Counted from the stretch's first letter, positions 9,559 through 19,630 are shown. The stretch is 64,000 nucleotides of DNA from an uncultured Flavobacteriaceae bacterium (GCA_947503005.1 CANNCA010000008.1:124001-188000); one strand, 5' to 3'. Numbers and translations: made by a program. The notes: generated from the sequence alone by a model not told the origin.

Positions 9559-12500
9559 TATAATTTTGAATTTACCTTAAATAAATCATGTGTGTCATTG
9601 TTGTTGGCTATAAGGATATAGTTTTCATCGCCTGAACTAACCTGTAACATATTCCTGACATCCTTATCAGCGAAAAAGCCCGATTTCAAATGCGAAACAT
9701 ATTCGAATTTCCCATTACCATTTCCCTTTAAGAAGTTACCGATTCCCGCATCGGCCCTTGTTGTCTCCACTTCAGATTGATAGTTATTACCTGCTAATAA
9801 AAGGTCTTTATTACCATCATTATCAAAATCATCATATAAGATACTATTAATAGGTGATTGCTGAACTCTATTTTCGAACGCTTCAAATGAGAATCCCATC
9901 TTTCCATTATTTATAAAGACTCCCGATCGAAACTCAGTGGCTTTGTAATGTAACGCAGATTCTATGCCTTGACCCACAATACCTTTCAAGTCTTTACTGG
10001 CAAAATCATTATAGGTAGGTATGGTTTGTGCTAGATGTGGAAGTTGCTGCGTCATGCAGGTTTTTCCCCTAACTGGTACTTGTTTTCCTTGATACTCTTT
10101 GGCAAGAATGATATCCTCCGAACCGTTGAAATCAAAATCGGAAGTATAAATTTCGAAGGGCTTTTCTGGGGATGCATGAAACTTATAATTCAATCCTAAA
10201 TTACCGGCGACGATGTCTTTGTCGCCATCATTATCAATATCTTCAATGATTAATTCATTCCACCATCCAACGGCGTCACCCAAAACTTTATAATCATCAC
10301 TTCTGACAAGTTGGTTGTTTTCATTCAGGAAAACCTGTATACCCATCCATTCACCTGTAACGACCAAATCAATTTTGTTATCGTTGTTCAAATCAGACCA
10401 AACGGCATCGGTGACCAAGCCGAGACTATTCAGTTGTGGGGCCAATTCATCATTTTTAAAGGAAAACTTGCCTCCATCATTGACTAACAGCAAACTACTA
10501 GCCGGATGCGGATATCTTCCGGTAATTACTCTTCCACCAAGAAATAAATCAATATCACCGTCTTGATCATAATCCGATGGTACGATTACGGAGCCAGCAA
10601 TTCCAACTTCTGGAATGGCATTCATAGCTCTATTAAAATTTCCCTTGCCATCGTTTAAGTACAAACGATCAACCAATAAACGTGGATTATCCATAAACTC
10701 ATAACTTCCACTAACCACATAAAGGTCTTGATCCCCATCGTTATCCGCATCAAAAAAGGTAGCTCCTACATCTTCATACTGCTTGTCGTTCACTAAAGCT
10801 TGACTTTTAAAAGCACTTAATTGTCCTTTGGTTTTCCCCAAAAGTAATTGTCCACTTTGATTATGACCACCACCGATAAAAATATCTTCCAAACCATCCC
10901 CATTAATATCCGCTTTTGCCACTCCCGGACCAGTTTGAGATAACTTGTGGGGAAGTAATATCTGTACTGCATAGTCATTAAAGTAAGGGTCTTCATGTGA
11001 AATATTAGTTTTGACTTTTTGAAAAATTGTATTTTCCGTAATATTATTTTGCTCTTTTCTTTCTTCGGCAAATTGATGGTTCATGAACAACCATTGATTT
11101 GCCTTGACATCAGCTAATTCCTGAACTTTGCCATCAGGCCAAATAATTTCCATTTTCTTTGCCTTTAGATGTTTGCCCATTCCGAAGTGAAGGTTGTTTG
11201 AAACTGATGATAAAAATCCTTTGGTATTTACCAAGTTTCTTACTTGAACAGAATCGTTATCGAAATGTAATTTTACGGTAGTACCCACACCAAATTGATT
11301 TTGACGAGGACCATCTAGACTAACCCTAAGAAAGTAATTTCGCTCATATGAGTTCATTTTGTGATTTTCAAGTAAGGTGACCTTGTCATTGATGTTATTT
11401 ACTACAATATCTAAATCACCATCATTATCTAAGTCTGCATAGACCGTCCCGTTCGAAAATGTGGGATTATTTTCTGACCATTTATCGCTTACGTCTTCAA
11501 AGGTTCGGTCACCGTTGTTTTTAAAGAAATAATTCTTTAGTTTCTGTTGCGGTAACATTTTGGCAAATTGAAGAAAGTCTTCATCGGTTGGTCTGCGTTG
11601 ATTGGCTTCTAATATATCTAGCGTTTCTGCCAACTTATCGCGATCCATCACATCTCGATAGACACCATTTGTAATGAATATATCATTGAAACCATCTAAA
11701 TCAAAGTCGGCGGATAGAATGGACCAACTCCAATCGGTATCAGCCATGCCTGCCATTTTACTTATTTCGCTAAATGTGCCATTACCGTTGTTCATCTGCA
11801 GCATGTTGTGCATATATTGATGATGATACCCCTTTTCGACCATCAGTTCAAATTGGTCGATAGAGGTCATGGCCATGGTAGTCTTTGAGCGAATATAATC
11901 TGAAGGATTCATGTCTAAAGTCATCAAATCCAAAAGGCCATCATTATCAATATCCGCCATATCACTGCCCATGCTATTGAATGACATATGTTTGAAAAAG
12001 TCATCTCTCGATTCAGTAAAAGTTCCATCACGATTATTTATATAGGCCAAATCAGGTACATTAAAATCATTGCACACATATACGTCCGGCCAGCCGTCAT
12101 TATTAAGGTCGCCAACTTGAGGATTAAGACCAAACCCTATGTCGAACAAAAGACCAGCTTTTTCCGATACATCGGTGAAATGACCAGTACCATCGTTTTG
12201 ATATAGTCTATCGCTACCTTTAAACTCAAGGGTTTTTGGGTCTTTTTGAATTTTATCCAAATCTAGTACTTCTTCTCTACTGGTAATATCAAGGGTGTTT
12301 GATATGTATGCGTCCAAATCCCCATCTTTATCATAGTCAAAAAAAGATGTTTGAATCGTTCTATTTGCATCTGCTAGACCCATTTCTTCAGCTCTTTCGG
12401 TAAAAGTCATGTCACCGTTGTTCATATAAAGTAGGTTGGCAAACTTGTTGTTGTCATCTTTCCATCCGCCTCGAGACACGTAGATGTCCAATTTACCATC

Positions 12501-12920
12501 ATTGTTCACGTCAACCATGGTGACCCCAGTATTGAAACCGTCATTTATTGTGATGCCAGCATCCAAGGTTACGTCTACGAATTCTAAACCACCCCTATTC
12601 AAGTATAATTTGTCTTCTCCAGAATTGGAGGTAAAGTACAAGTCAACAAAACCATCTTCGTTAAGGTCTCCTGCGGCGACTCCTCCACCGATATAGGTAT
12701 ACATGTATTGATAATAATTTGACTCGACCGTTTCCTCCAAGGTATTTACAAAATCGATTCCGGAAAAGTCTGAGGAAACCTCGGTAAACATTTTTGTTTT
12801 TTGATTTACCGTTACTTTATTGTTCTCTTTCGATTTATTGCACGACTGAGAAATATAAAGAGTTATAAAGAGGCCAATGAAAAACGTTTTTGATTTAGTC
12901 ATCATACTTTTATTTAACAT
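9558..12920 (-). CDS. Large FG-GAP/VCBS repeat lipoprotein with ASPIC/UnbV domain (CRTAC1-like)
   Basis: A 1120-residue protein with a lipoprotein-like N-terminus (LYISQSC). About fourteen calcium-loop repeats of the DxDxDG type are visible (for example DLNEDGFVDL, DYDKDGDLDA, DIDNDGDKDI). They are arranged in two blocks flanking an ASPIC/UnbV-like segment near residues 515-600 (FGVGTTVKLHF, WPDGKVQEL). Such repeats build beta-propellers, like integrin heads. Family members often lie beside susCD pairs; a role in surface glycan binding or sensing is assumed, not shown. It is downstream of susD across a hairpin and is translationally coupled (one-base overlap) to the membrane regulator that follows, which suggests a sensor/effector pair. 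The start at 12920 has an in-frame alternative a few codons later (MMTKSK). Confidence 0.8.
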   Translation of the reverse strand: MLNKSMMTKSKTFFIGLFITLYISQSCNKSKENNKVTVNQKTKMFTEVSSDFSGIDFVNTLEETVESNYYQYMYTYIGGGVAAGDLNEDGFVDLYFTSNSGEDKLYLNRGGLEFVDVTLDAGITINDGFNTGVTMVDVNNDGKLDIYVSRGGWKDDNNKFANLLYMNNGDMTFTERAEEMGLADANRTIQTSFFDYDKDGDLDAYISNTLDITSREEVLDLDKIQKDPKTLEFKGSDRLYQNDGTGHFTDVSEKAGLLFDIGFGLNPQVGDLNNDGWPDVYVCNDFNVPDLAYINNRDGTFTESRDDFFKHMSFNSMGSDMADIDNDGLLDLMTLDMNPSDYIRSKTTMAMTSIDQFELMVEKGYHHQYMHNMLQMNNGNGTFSEISKMAGMADTDWSWSILSADFDLDGFNDIFITNGVYRDVMDRDKLAETLDILEANQRRPTDEDFLQFAKMLPQQKLKNYFFKNNGDRTFEDVSDKWSENNPTFSNGTVYADLDNDGDLDIVVNNINDKVTLLENHKMNSYERNYFLRVSLDGPRQNQFGVGTTVKLHFDNDSVQVRNLVNTKGFLSSVSNNLHFGMGKHLKAKKMEIIWPDGKVQELADVKANQWLFMNHQFAEERKEQNNITENTIFQKVKTNISHEDPYFNDYAVQILLPHKLSQTGPGVAKADINGDGLEDIFIGGGHNQSGQLLLGKTKGQLSAFKSQALVNDKQYEDVGATFFDADNDGDQDLYVVSGSYEFMDNPRLLVDRLYLNDGKGNFNRAMNAIPEVGIAGSVIVPSDYDQDGDIDLFLGGRVITGRYPHPASSLLLVNDGGKFSFKNDELAPQLNSLGLVTDAVWSDLNNDNKIDLVVTGEWMGIQVFLNENNQLVRSDDYKVLGDAVGWWNELIIEDIDNDGDKDIVAGNLGLNYKFHASPEKPFEIYTSDFDFNGSEDIILAKEYQGKQVPVRGKTCMTQQLPHLAQTIPTYNDFASKDLKGIVGQGIESALHYKATEFRSGVFINNGKMGFSFEAFENRVQQSPINSILYDDFDNDGNKDLLLAGNNYQSEVETTRADAGIGNFLKGNGNGKFEYVSHLKSGFFADKDVRNMLQVSSGDENYILIANNNDTHDLFKVNSKL

Positions 12921-13023
12921 CTAAAAGGTAACCGAGTCAGGTTAAATCTAAAATACGAATAATTAAAAACACGTGTTGGGATAAGTATACCCAATTACAA
13001 TGAGAGTTGGAGAGAAAAGCAAA

Positions 13024-13049
13024 GCGGCAAAGTGTTGTAACCTTACCGC
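13024..13049 (-). terminator. Hairpin after susD
   Basis: On the reverse strand GCGGTAAGG and CTTTGCCGC can pair (about nine base pairs, including G-U pairs) around an 8-base loop, followed by a T-rich stretch (TTTGCTTTTCTC). It lies between susD and the FG-GAP gene. A partial terminator that lowers expression of the downstream regulator genes relative to susCD would fit. Confidence 0.5.
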
Positions 13050-13086
13050 CTTAACTAAAACTAAAATAAACTAACTCAATTCATTT

Positions 13087-14694
13087 TTAATTACCCAAAT
13101 TTGGCAATCGCTCGACTTCTGATTGTGGAAGTGGTGCAAAATAGTTGCTAGTAGATAAACCTCCCAATATTGGGTTAGAGGGTTCGGTCAGAGGTGTAGG
13201 AGTGGGGTTGCCATCTCCATCAAAGACTGTTCCTATTGACACTCTTGGATCTCTAGCTGTGCCGCCCAAAGCAGCTTCTACCTGTTCTTTCCGAACCAAA
13301 TCATTCCATCGCAAATATTCTCCAGCCAGCTCCCATTTTCGTTCTTGATAAGCCAAGTCTTGAATTGTACCATCGGCCTCACTAACAGCTGGCAGTCCGG
13401 CTCTTGTACGAACAGCATTCAAGGCTGCCCATGCATCAGCACCAGCAGACCCGGCTTCTCCAGAAGCTTCGGCATATATTAAAAGTACCTCAGCATATCT
13501 CATGAAATAGTCATTTCGATCACTTTGGAAACCTTGCCATGTTCCTTCTTCAAAAGGACCAACGATTTTTCTGAATACGGGATTCTGCTGATCTTTGAAT
13601 TCGGTCCAGGGAAGGGAGTCCACCACCGGAGTAGAAGCGTCCGCTATAATACTACCATCTGCAGCAAGAGGCATGGCATCATGATAAGTCGCATCTTTTC
13701 GTGGTCCTTCCGGGAAATCTTCGTAAAAGCGGATTTCGGCAAAAGTTTCTTGCCAACCGTTGGTAGGGGCACCACTGGGAAGCCCTAATTTTCCATGCTT
13801 TCGGTTTGGAAGACCACATGATGCACAGTAGACAATACTAAATACAGATTCGGTATTAGTCCTTCCTGCTATGGTATATAGAGTAGACATGTCATCAACT
13901 AGCGCAAAACCATGACCACCGTCCATTACGGATTTGGCCATTGCAGCCGCTGCCGCATATTTGGAATTGTCTTTAACCGGAAAACCTGCCCAATCTAAAT
14001 ATAAACGCGCTAAAATAGATCTTGCAGACCCCTTGCTTGGTCTTGCAGCACCTACAGCAGTAGAATTTGGCAATAAAGATTCAGCTTGCAATAGATCGCG
14101 TTCGATTTGCTCATAAACATCTACTTGTGAAGCTAAACCGATTTCAGGATCAACTTCAATGGTCAAAGGCAAAGGAATTCTACCATGAACTCGGGCCATT
14201 TGATAGAACATAAGTCCTCTTAAAAAATAAGTTTCACCTGTAAGGACATCTTGAGCCGCTTTTTCAGTCAACTCAACACCTTCTAAATTGGTCAATACCG
14301 TATTCGCAGCTAAAACCATAGAGTAAACACCGCGCCAATTTACGGCAGTTCTACCATTCGATTGTACTACATTACGTTGGTCGTATTCTCTAAAGTCTGC
14401 CTTGTTACTGGCCCTGTGCGTAGTAATGTCATCTCCCGACCAGCCATTAACATAAAAAGTCGTCATCCAAGCCGCCTTGTTCAACTGCCCGTAAATACCG
14501 GTTACAGCTAGGTCTAATTCGGCAAGATTGGTATAGGGTACAACAGCTAACAACGATTGAGTAGGGTCTTCTTCCAAATCAAATTGTTCACAACTGCTTA
14601 TGGTCATGGAGAAAGCTAAAACAGCTGTCATCCAGAGTTTTACTTTTAGGGATTTATAAAATTTCATTGTTTTCATATTTCGTATTTTTTTCAT
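13087..14694 (-). CDS. SusD/RagB-family outer-membrane glycan-binding lipoprotein
   Basis: A 535-residue protein. The N-terminus has positive charge, a hydrophobic stretch and a lipid Cys (MTISSC, C35). The body is of SusD type, with helical TPR-like segments (GETYFLRGLMFYQMAR, ARLYLDWAG) and the usual C-terminal pattern near NDYFMRYAEVLLIYAEA and QERKWELAGEYLRWNDLVR. SusD proteins cap the SusC channel and bind oligosaccharides at the cell surface. It begins 7 bases after the susC stop, so the two are co-transcribed. Starts at codons 7 or 10 are possible. Ligand specificity (red-algal galactan) is inferred from the neighbourhood. Confidence 0.92.
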   Translation of the reverse strand: MKKIRNMKTMKFYKSLKVKLWMTAVLAFSMTISSCEQFDLEEDPTQSLLAVVPYTNLAELDLAVTGIYGQLNKAAWMTTFYVNGWSGDDITTHRASNKADFREYDQRNVVQSNGRTAVNWRGVYSMVLAANTVLTNLEGVELTEKAAQDVLTGETYFLRGLMFYQMARVHGRIPLPLTIEVDPEIGLASQVDVYEQIERDLLQAESLLPNSTAVGAARPSKGSARSILARLYLDWAGFPVKDNSKYAAAAAMAKSVMDGGHGFALVDDMSTLYTIAGRTNTESVFSIVYCASCGLPNRKHGKLGLPSGAPTNGWQETFAEIRFYEDFPEGPRKDATYHDAMPLAADGSIIADASTPVVDSLPWTEFKDQQNPVFRKIVGPFEEGTWQGFQSDRNDYFMRYAEVLLIYAEASGEAGSAGADAWAALNAVRTRAGLPAVSEADGTIQDLAYQERKWELAGEYLRWNDLVRKEQVEAALGGTARDPRVSIGTVFDGDGNPTPTPLTEPSNPILGGLSTSNYFAPLPQSEVERLPNLGN

Positions 14695-14701
14695 AGTTAA
14701 A

Positions 14702-17700
14702 TTAAAATCCCACTTTTACTCCAACGGATAGTGTTCTAGGGGTGGGATAAGCTCCAATATTAATACCAGCAGCTGCATCTGTATTACCTTGGTTGTTATC
14801 TCGTCTTGAGGAAGCCTCTGGATCAAAACCTGAATAATCAGTGATTAGCAGAAGATTTTGACCGCTGACATAGATTTTAAGAGATGTGTTTTCCAAGCCT
14901 GCAACATCTTGAATGGTATAACCTAGTGCCAAGTTACTCAATCTGATGAAATCACCTTTTTCAACATATCTTGATGATCCATATAAATGTGCAAATGCAG
15001 GAATGTCAGTTTCGTTCGAGGCAGTCCATGCATTAACTTGGTCGCTAGCTAAGAAACTTCTCGAATCTCCAGCTCCACCTGTAATACCACCTTGTTGAAT
15101 GTTGTATACATCAAATCCATGAACTCCTTGAAAAAATACGTTCAAATCCCAGTTTTTGTAGTTTACGGAGTTATTAAAGCCCCATGTCGTGGTTGGGGTA
15201 CCGTTACCAATAGCTCCAAAAACGATTTCATTATTCTCATCCAATAGGTATTTTGCTGCACCAGGTACGGCAACAGGATTACCTTCAGAGTTTAGTGGAA
15301 TGTTATCGGAACTTTTCCAAGTACCCAAGAAGGTAGCGCCGAAGAACTGGCCAATTGGTTGGCCAACTTCAATACCATTTAATATATTACCTTGTCCACC
15401 TGGAGCAGTAAACCTTCCTTCAATGCGCTCTAGTCCGTCATATAAGGAAGTCACCTCGTTCTTTACGTATGATAAGGTAAAATTCGAGTTCCAATTTAGA
15501 TTTTCAGTAGCAATGATATCATAACCTAAAGTTATATCAACACCAGTGTTGTCCATTTCACCAACATTACGTGCAACCGTAATTTGTGAGTTGTTACCAC
15601 CAAAAGTATCCGGTAGGGCAACTGGCAGTAGAATGTCAGTAGTGGTTTTTTTATAACCCTCCAAGGTTAGATTTCCACGACCATTGTTAAAGCCAAGATC
15701 CACACCTACATTGAATTGACTGGTAGTTTCCCATGTTAAATCTGGATTACCAACTGTATTCAAACGTGTACCACTTTGGGCAGAACTACCATCAAAAGCA
15801 TAACTGTTAAAGGCGGGAGTGGTATAGGTATCAAAAGGATCTACATTTTGGTTACCAACCTGGCCCCAACCTGCTCTTAATTTTAGACTGCTGATTGCTT
15901 CTGAATCTCCTAACATTTCGCTCAGACTATATGCAAGAGCTACTGAGGGGAAGAAACCCCAACGATTCTCTTTTCTGAACACAGAAGAAGCATCATATCT
16001 TCCTGTAGCAGTAAGAAACAAATTATTGTCCAATATGTACTCCGCACGGAGCATAAAAGAAGATAATTCCCTTGGTGCAAAAGCATTGTTCACAGTTTGT
16101 CCTGAATTAGGAGCTAATTCTGCGAAGTAAAAATTCTTTCCATCTAGACTTAAATCGTTCGCATTATAACCATTGAATATATTTTTAGAATTTGTATATT
16201 CTTGAACACCTGTCAGTTTGATGTCGTGTTTACCAAATACTTTTTGCCAATTCAAAATGTTGGTCAGTTGAAAAGAAGTAAACTTGTTATTGCTAAATGA
16301 AGTATGTGGCAATTGATCATCACCTACTTCAACTGCGTAACGTTGCACATTAAAATTGTTCAATTGAGAACCAAGCGTCATAGAGTAAGAAAAATTATCT
16401 GTGATATCCCACTTAACGTTTAGTGCACCATTTAGTCTTTCATTAATATCTCGTATGTCCGTTTCGTTTAATGTTCTTACCGGGTTGTCATTTAAAGATG
16501 CGATACCTTTTATTGAACGCAAGTTATAGTTGCCATCCGCATCAAAAACTGGGGTGGTAGGGTCCCAAGTCAGTGCTTTATACATAAAGCTACCTTGGCC
16601 GTTGCCTAATCTTTGTACATTATTTTTTGCTTCTCCTCTTATTGCAAAAATGTTTAGGCCAACTTTGAGACGATCAGAAACCTGAGCGTCAATATTTGAC
16701 CGAACGGAGAGTTGCTCTAATCCTGTATTTATTACAACACCTTCCTCATCTCGATAATTACCTGATAAGAAATAGCTTAGTTTTCCTTCTGATCCGCTCG
16801 CTGAAATTTGTAAGTTCTCGCTGATTCCGGTTCTTAAAAGTTCATCTTGGTAATTCGTGCCACCATTCGCCGCTAAACTGGATATTTCGGCATCAGAAAA
16901 GATTGGGCTTCCACCTGTTTGAGTTCTTCTAAGGTTTTCTATTATTGCAAATTGGTCTGGATTGTCCGCCAATGTTGGCAAAAAGTTTGGGACACTTGAA
17001 AACGTTGTGAAAAAGTCAACATTAATCCTACCCTTTCCAGAACCTCTTTTCGTAGTGATGATAATTACCCCATTTGAACCTCTTACACCGTAAATGGCTG
17101 TTGCAGATGCATCTTTTAGAATGTCCATCGTTGCGATGTCGTTCGGATTGATCGTTGTTAAGTCCGCACCTTGAATACCATCTATAACTACAAGTGGACT
17201 GTTATCGCCTTCTAACGAGTTTACACCCCGTATACGTACTTTGATAGCGCCGCCCGGTTGCCCGTTTGACCGTGCAACGGTAACACCTGCTGCTCTACCT
17301 TGCAAAGCTTCTTCTACCCTCGTTAAAGGTTGATCTTCGAACGCTTCAGTTGTTACCCGTGATACTGCTCCCGTAAGGTCACTTTTCTTGGCTGTACCAT
17401 AACCAATTACTATAACTTCGTCTAATTGGCTAGCATCTTCTGCTAATTGTACACTAATACTTGTTTGATTACCAATAGTTACGTTTTGCGTCGCATAACC
17501 TAAATAGGAAATTACAAGTACATCCCCTGATGAAACGTCAATAGTGAAATTACCATCGAAATCGGTTTGGGTGCCATTCGTAGTTCCTTGCACAACGATA
17601 TTTGCACCAGGGACCGGGGTGCCGGTCTCATCTGTTACTGTTCCGGTTACCGTTTGTTGTGCGATAGTACTTTGCATACCCAATAGCACAAAAAACAGCC

Positions 17701-17752
17701 CCAACAGAAAGCATTGTTTTAAAAGTTTGAAGAATTGTTTTTTCATAATCAT
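14702..17752 (-). CDS. SusC/RagA-family TonB-dependent outer-membrane transporter
   Basis: I chose the ATG at 17752 (or 17746), giving about 1016 residues, because a signal peptide begins there (MKKQFFKLL to STIAQ). The open frame extends upstream to 17809, but those 19 codons would put a polar stretch before the signal. After cleavage comes a carboxypeptidase-regulatory-like domain (TVTGTVTDETGTPVPGAN to YLGYATQ, roughly 35-110). A SusC-type TonB box/plug entry (LDEVIVIGYG), plug sequences (LQGRAAGVTV, IRIRGVNS-like, YGVRGSNGVIIITTKRG) and a C-terminal barrel ending in aromatic residues (VGVKVGF) follow. It imports oligosaccharides into the periplasm with SusD. The only susC in the window, so it probably serves all operons here. 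The shared direct repeat lies about 155-170 bases upstream. Confidence 0.93.
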   Translation of the reverse strand: MIMKKQFFKLLKQCFLLGLFFVLLGMQSTIAQQTVTGTVTDETGTPVPGANIVVQGTTNGTQTDFDGNFTIDVSSGDVLVISYLGYATQNVTIGNQTSISVQLAEDASQLDEVIVIGYGTAKKSDLTGAVSRVTTEAFEDQPLTRVEEALQGRAAGVTVARSNGQPGGAIKVRIRGVNSLEGDNSPLVVIDGIQGADLTTINPNDIATMDILKDASATAIYGVRGSNGVIIITTKRGSGKGRINVDFFTTFSSVPNFLPTLADNPDQFAIIENLRRTQTGGSPIFSDAEISSLAANGGTNYQDELLRTGISENLQISASGSEGKLSYFLSGNYRDEEGVVINTGLEQLSVRSNIDAQVSDRLKVGLNIFAIRGEAKNNVQRLGNGQGSFMYKALTWDPTTPVFDADGNYNLRSIKGIASLNDNPVRTLNETDIRDINERLNGALNVKWDITDNFSYSMTLGSQLNNFNVQRYAVEVGDDQLPHTSFSNNKFTSFQLTNILNWQKVFGKHDIKLTGVQEYTNSKNIFNGYNANDLSLDGKNFYFAELAPNSGQTVNNAFAPRELSSFMLRAEYILDNNLFLTATGRYDASSVFRKENRWGFFPSVALAYSLSEMLGDSEAISSLKLRAGWGQVGNQNVDPFDTYTTPAFNSYAFDGSSAQSGTRLNTVGNPDLTWETTSQFNVGVDLGFNNGRGNLTLEGYKKTTTDILLPVALPDTFGGNNSQITVARNVGEMDNTGVDITLGYDIIATENLNWNSNFTLSYVKNEVTSLYDGLERIEGRFTAPGGQGNILNGIEVGQPIGQFFGATFLGTWKSSDNIPLNSEGNPVAVPGAAKYLLDENNEIVFGAIGNGTPTTTWGFNNSVNYKNWDLNVFFQGVHGFDVYNIQQGGITGGAGDSRSFLASDQVNAWTASNETDIPAFAHLYGSSRYVEKGDFIRLSNLALGYTIQDVAGLENTSLKIYVSGQNLLLITDYSGFDPEASSRRDNNQGNTDAAAGINIGAYPTPRTLSVGVKVGF

Positions 17753-17867
17753 TGGTTTAAGTTGAAATAGTTCTGAGTTAAATTCTTTTTTGGTTAGTAA
17801 TTGATTCAAATTGAATTATTCTTAAAATTCTACTATTGTAAATGCAGGATGTGTATTTTGATTAGGT

Positions 17868-17875
17868 TAAAACTA
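17868..17875 (-). promoter_or_regulatory. Candidate -7 box of the susCD operon
   Basis: Reverse-strand TAGTTTTA resembles the Bacteroidota -7 element (TAnnTTTG) and begins 31 bases after the direct repeat, close to the spacing seen at the GH2 and sulfatase promoters. Confidence 0.4.
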
Positions 17876-17906
17876 ATAATTGTGCTCTACGGTCTTAAAA
17901 ATTACA

Positions 17907-17923
17907 CTAGACTAAAACTAGAC
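17907..17923 (-). promoter_or_regulatory. Perfect direct repeat GTCTAG-N5-GTCTAG upstream of susC
   Basis: Plus strand CTAGAC (17907-17912), five bases, CTAGAC (17918-17923): two identical hexamers with an 11-base period. It is the best copy of the motif found also before GH2 (7862-7878) and before the right operon (52748-52764). Candidate binding site of the PUL activator. Confidence 0.65.
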
Positions 17924-18332
17924 AACTAACATTGATACGTTATTTCGGCTAATTTTAACATTTTAGTACTCCCTAATTGTCATATAAAGGCATTAGTCAA
18001 ACAAAACTTTAACACTCTATCCCTTTCAACATTCAGCTTATATTCAATAATAACTGGACAAACACATAACGGCTTTCAACAAATTTGATGAACTTTTGAC
18101 TAGTACCAGATAACAAATGGTTTGGAGTGTATTACTAATGATCTTTATCAATGAATAATACATCTCGTTGTGAACAGACAACATACCTACAATAGAGTTG
18201 TGCGGCCTATGGTTAAAATTACCTAGTATCGTTTACTTCAAATAAACTATCATTAACCATTACTGGTACTATTTTAACATTGCAACTAAGAGATGTCTAA
18301 GGGGAAGGCAGGGAGGTGCAAGGGGAGTTAAA

Positions 18333-19625
18333 TTAAAGCAGAAAGTAAAGCAATAAAACCATAAGCCCACCTGAAATTGCAACTACCGCGGTTAACGTAC
18401 TAAAAGTCTTCAGAAGTTTTGTGGTGCCGATATCATGAACTTCTTTAAAGAGCCAAAAGAAACTACTATTTACATGAATTATTCCCAACGAACCTGCTCC
18501 AATGGATGCAGCGGTTAATCCCGCGGGAAGACTTCCGTTCGTAACAATGGGCGCAATTATAGAAGTGGTAGTTATTAGAGAAACTGTAATCGAACCCGTT
18601 ACCGTTGTAAACATAAAACTCAATAAAAATGGAAGTATGATTCCGAAGGCTGCTAGCCCACTCGCATCTGGCAACAGAGAATTTACAATTTCTGTGTCTT
18701 TAATGACCTGGCCAAAGGCACCGCCTGTTCCGGTAATCAAGATAACAGTCGCTGATTTCGCCCCCGCGGTTTGGAAAAAATCATTTAATTTCTTTGAAAA
18801 GTCCTTTTTATCTAAAAGTGGTAGCGCAAAGACAACTCCAAACAAAAGCGCCCAAACAGGGTTTTTAATAAATGCTATGATGGGATTTTCCCCTGAAAAC
18901 AAATTGCCCATTCCCATTAAAACCAACGGAATCAGTAAGGCCACAAATGGCAAAAGCCGCTTGAAACCTTGAATTTTGTTTTTAGTTTCTGGGCTGGCAA
19001 TCTCTTTTGGAAGAGGAATTGCCAAATTCTTTTTGTTGAATTTTATCCAAATCAATCCTCCTATAACAGCGAACAAACCTACTGTCACATTTATAGGAAT
19101 CATTCCTCCAATATCCGTTTCGAGAATGGCAGCCACTGCCAAAGGTCCTGGGGTAGGTGGAATCAATGCGTGGGCAACCGTTAAACTGCTAGCAAGGGAA
19201 AGCCCCAAGACTAAAACGGAATGACCCGATTTTCTCGACAAAGCAATTATGGTAGGAAGCAAGGTAAGATACGCCACATCTACAAAAACAGGAATGCCGA
19301 CCAGAAAACCGATAACAGCCATGGCCAAGGGTAAACGTTTGATTCCAAAAACCTTGATGACACTATCGGCAATCACATCGGCACCGCCTGTTACAGCTAA
19401 AATTTCACCGAGAAGTGTTCCAAAAAGAATAACAAGACCTATCCACTTTAAGGTGTTTCCAAAGCCACCCAGAAGGCTTTCCGTAACCGTTTCTACCGAA
19501 CTTCCAGAAGCTAGCCCAAGAATAAGTCCTGCAATCAAAAGTGCCGGAATCGGATGTACTTTTAGCACTGTTATCGCAACGATAAGCAATACAATACATC
19601 CAATTAAAACGGCAAAACCTGTCAT
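18333..19625 (-). CDS. GntP-family permease (gluconate-type sugar-acid:H+ symporter)
   Basis: A 430-residue polytopic inner-membrane protein with about 12-14 hydrophobic segments. It carries GntP-like features: LIAGLILGLASG near residue 30, LIPPTPGPLAVA near 155 and TGTGGAFGQVIKDT near 300. Length fits GntP/GntT. The family imports gluconate and related aldonates. It is last in the operon with sulfatases and anhydrogalactose enzymes, 5 bases after a sulfatase stop, so it may import a sugar acid or a ketodeoxy acid made in the periplasm or by other cells. The substrate is not readable from sequence. Confidence 0.85.
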   Translation of the reverse strand: MTGFAVLIGCIVLLIVAITVLKVHPIPALLIAGLILGLASGSSVETVTESLLGGFGNTLKWIGLVILFGTLLGEILAVTGGADVIADSVIKVFGIKRLPLAMAVIGFLVGIPVFVDVAYLTLLPTIIALSRKSGHSVLVLGLSLASSLTVAHALIPPTPGPLAVAAILETDIGGMIPINVTVGLFAVIGGLIWIKFNKKNLAIPLPKEIASPETKNKIQGFKRLLPFVALLIPLVLMGMGNLFSGENPIIAFIKNPVWALLFGVVFALPLLDKKDFSKKLNDFFQTAGAKSATVILITGTGGAFGQVIKDTEIVNSLLPDASGLAAFGIILPFLLSFMFTTVTGSITVSLITTTSIIAPIVTNGSLPAGLTAASIGAGSLGIIHVNSSFFWLFKEVHDIGTTKLLKTFSTLTAVVAISGGLMVLLLYFLL

Positions 19626-19630
19626 ATTGC

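Larger units (their letters stand above)
17753..18332. promoter_or_regulatory. 580-base intergenic region between susC and the permease gene
   Basis: The longest gene-free stretch of the window. The half next to susC carries the direct repeat at 17907-17923 and a -7-like box at 17868-17875, implying a susC leader of about 110 bases. The half next to the permease stop is AT-rich and contains no convincing open frame, hairpin terminator or structured RNA that I can see; it ends in a purine-rich stretch (AGGGGAAGGCAGGGAGG) just before the permease stop codon. Confidence 0.6.

Noticed and set aside
11315-11331. CTAGAC-N5-CTAAGA inside the FG-GAP gene
   Set aside because: Resembles the direct repeat but lies in coding sequence, far from any operon start, and its second half fits poorly.
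17753-17809. Upstream extension of susC by 19 codons
   Set aside because: The signal peptide starts at the Met at 17752 or 17746; the extension would place polar residues before it.
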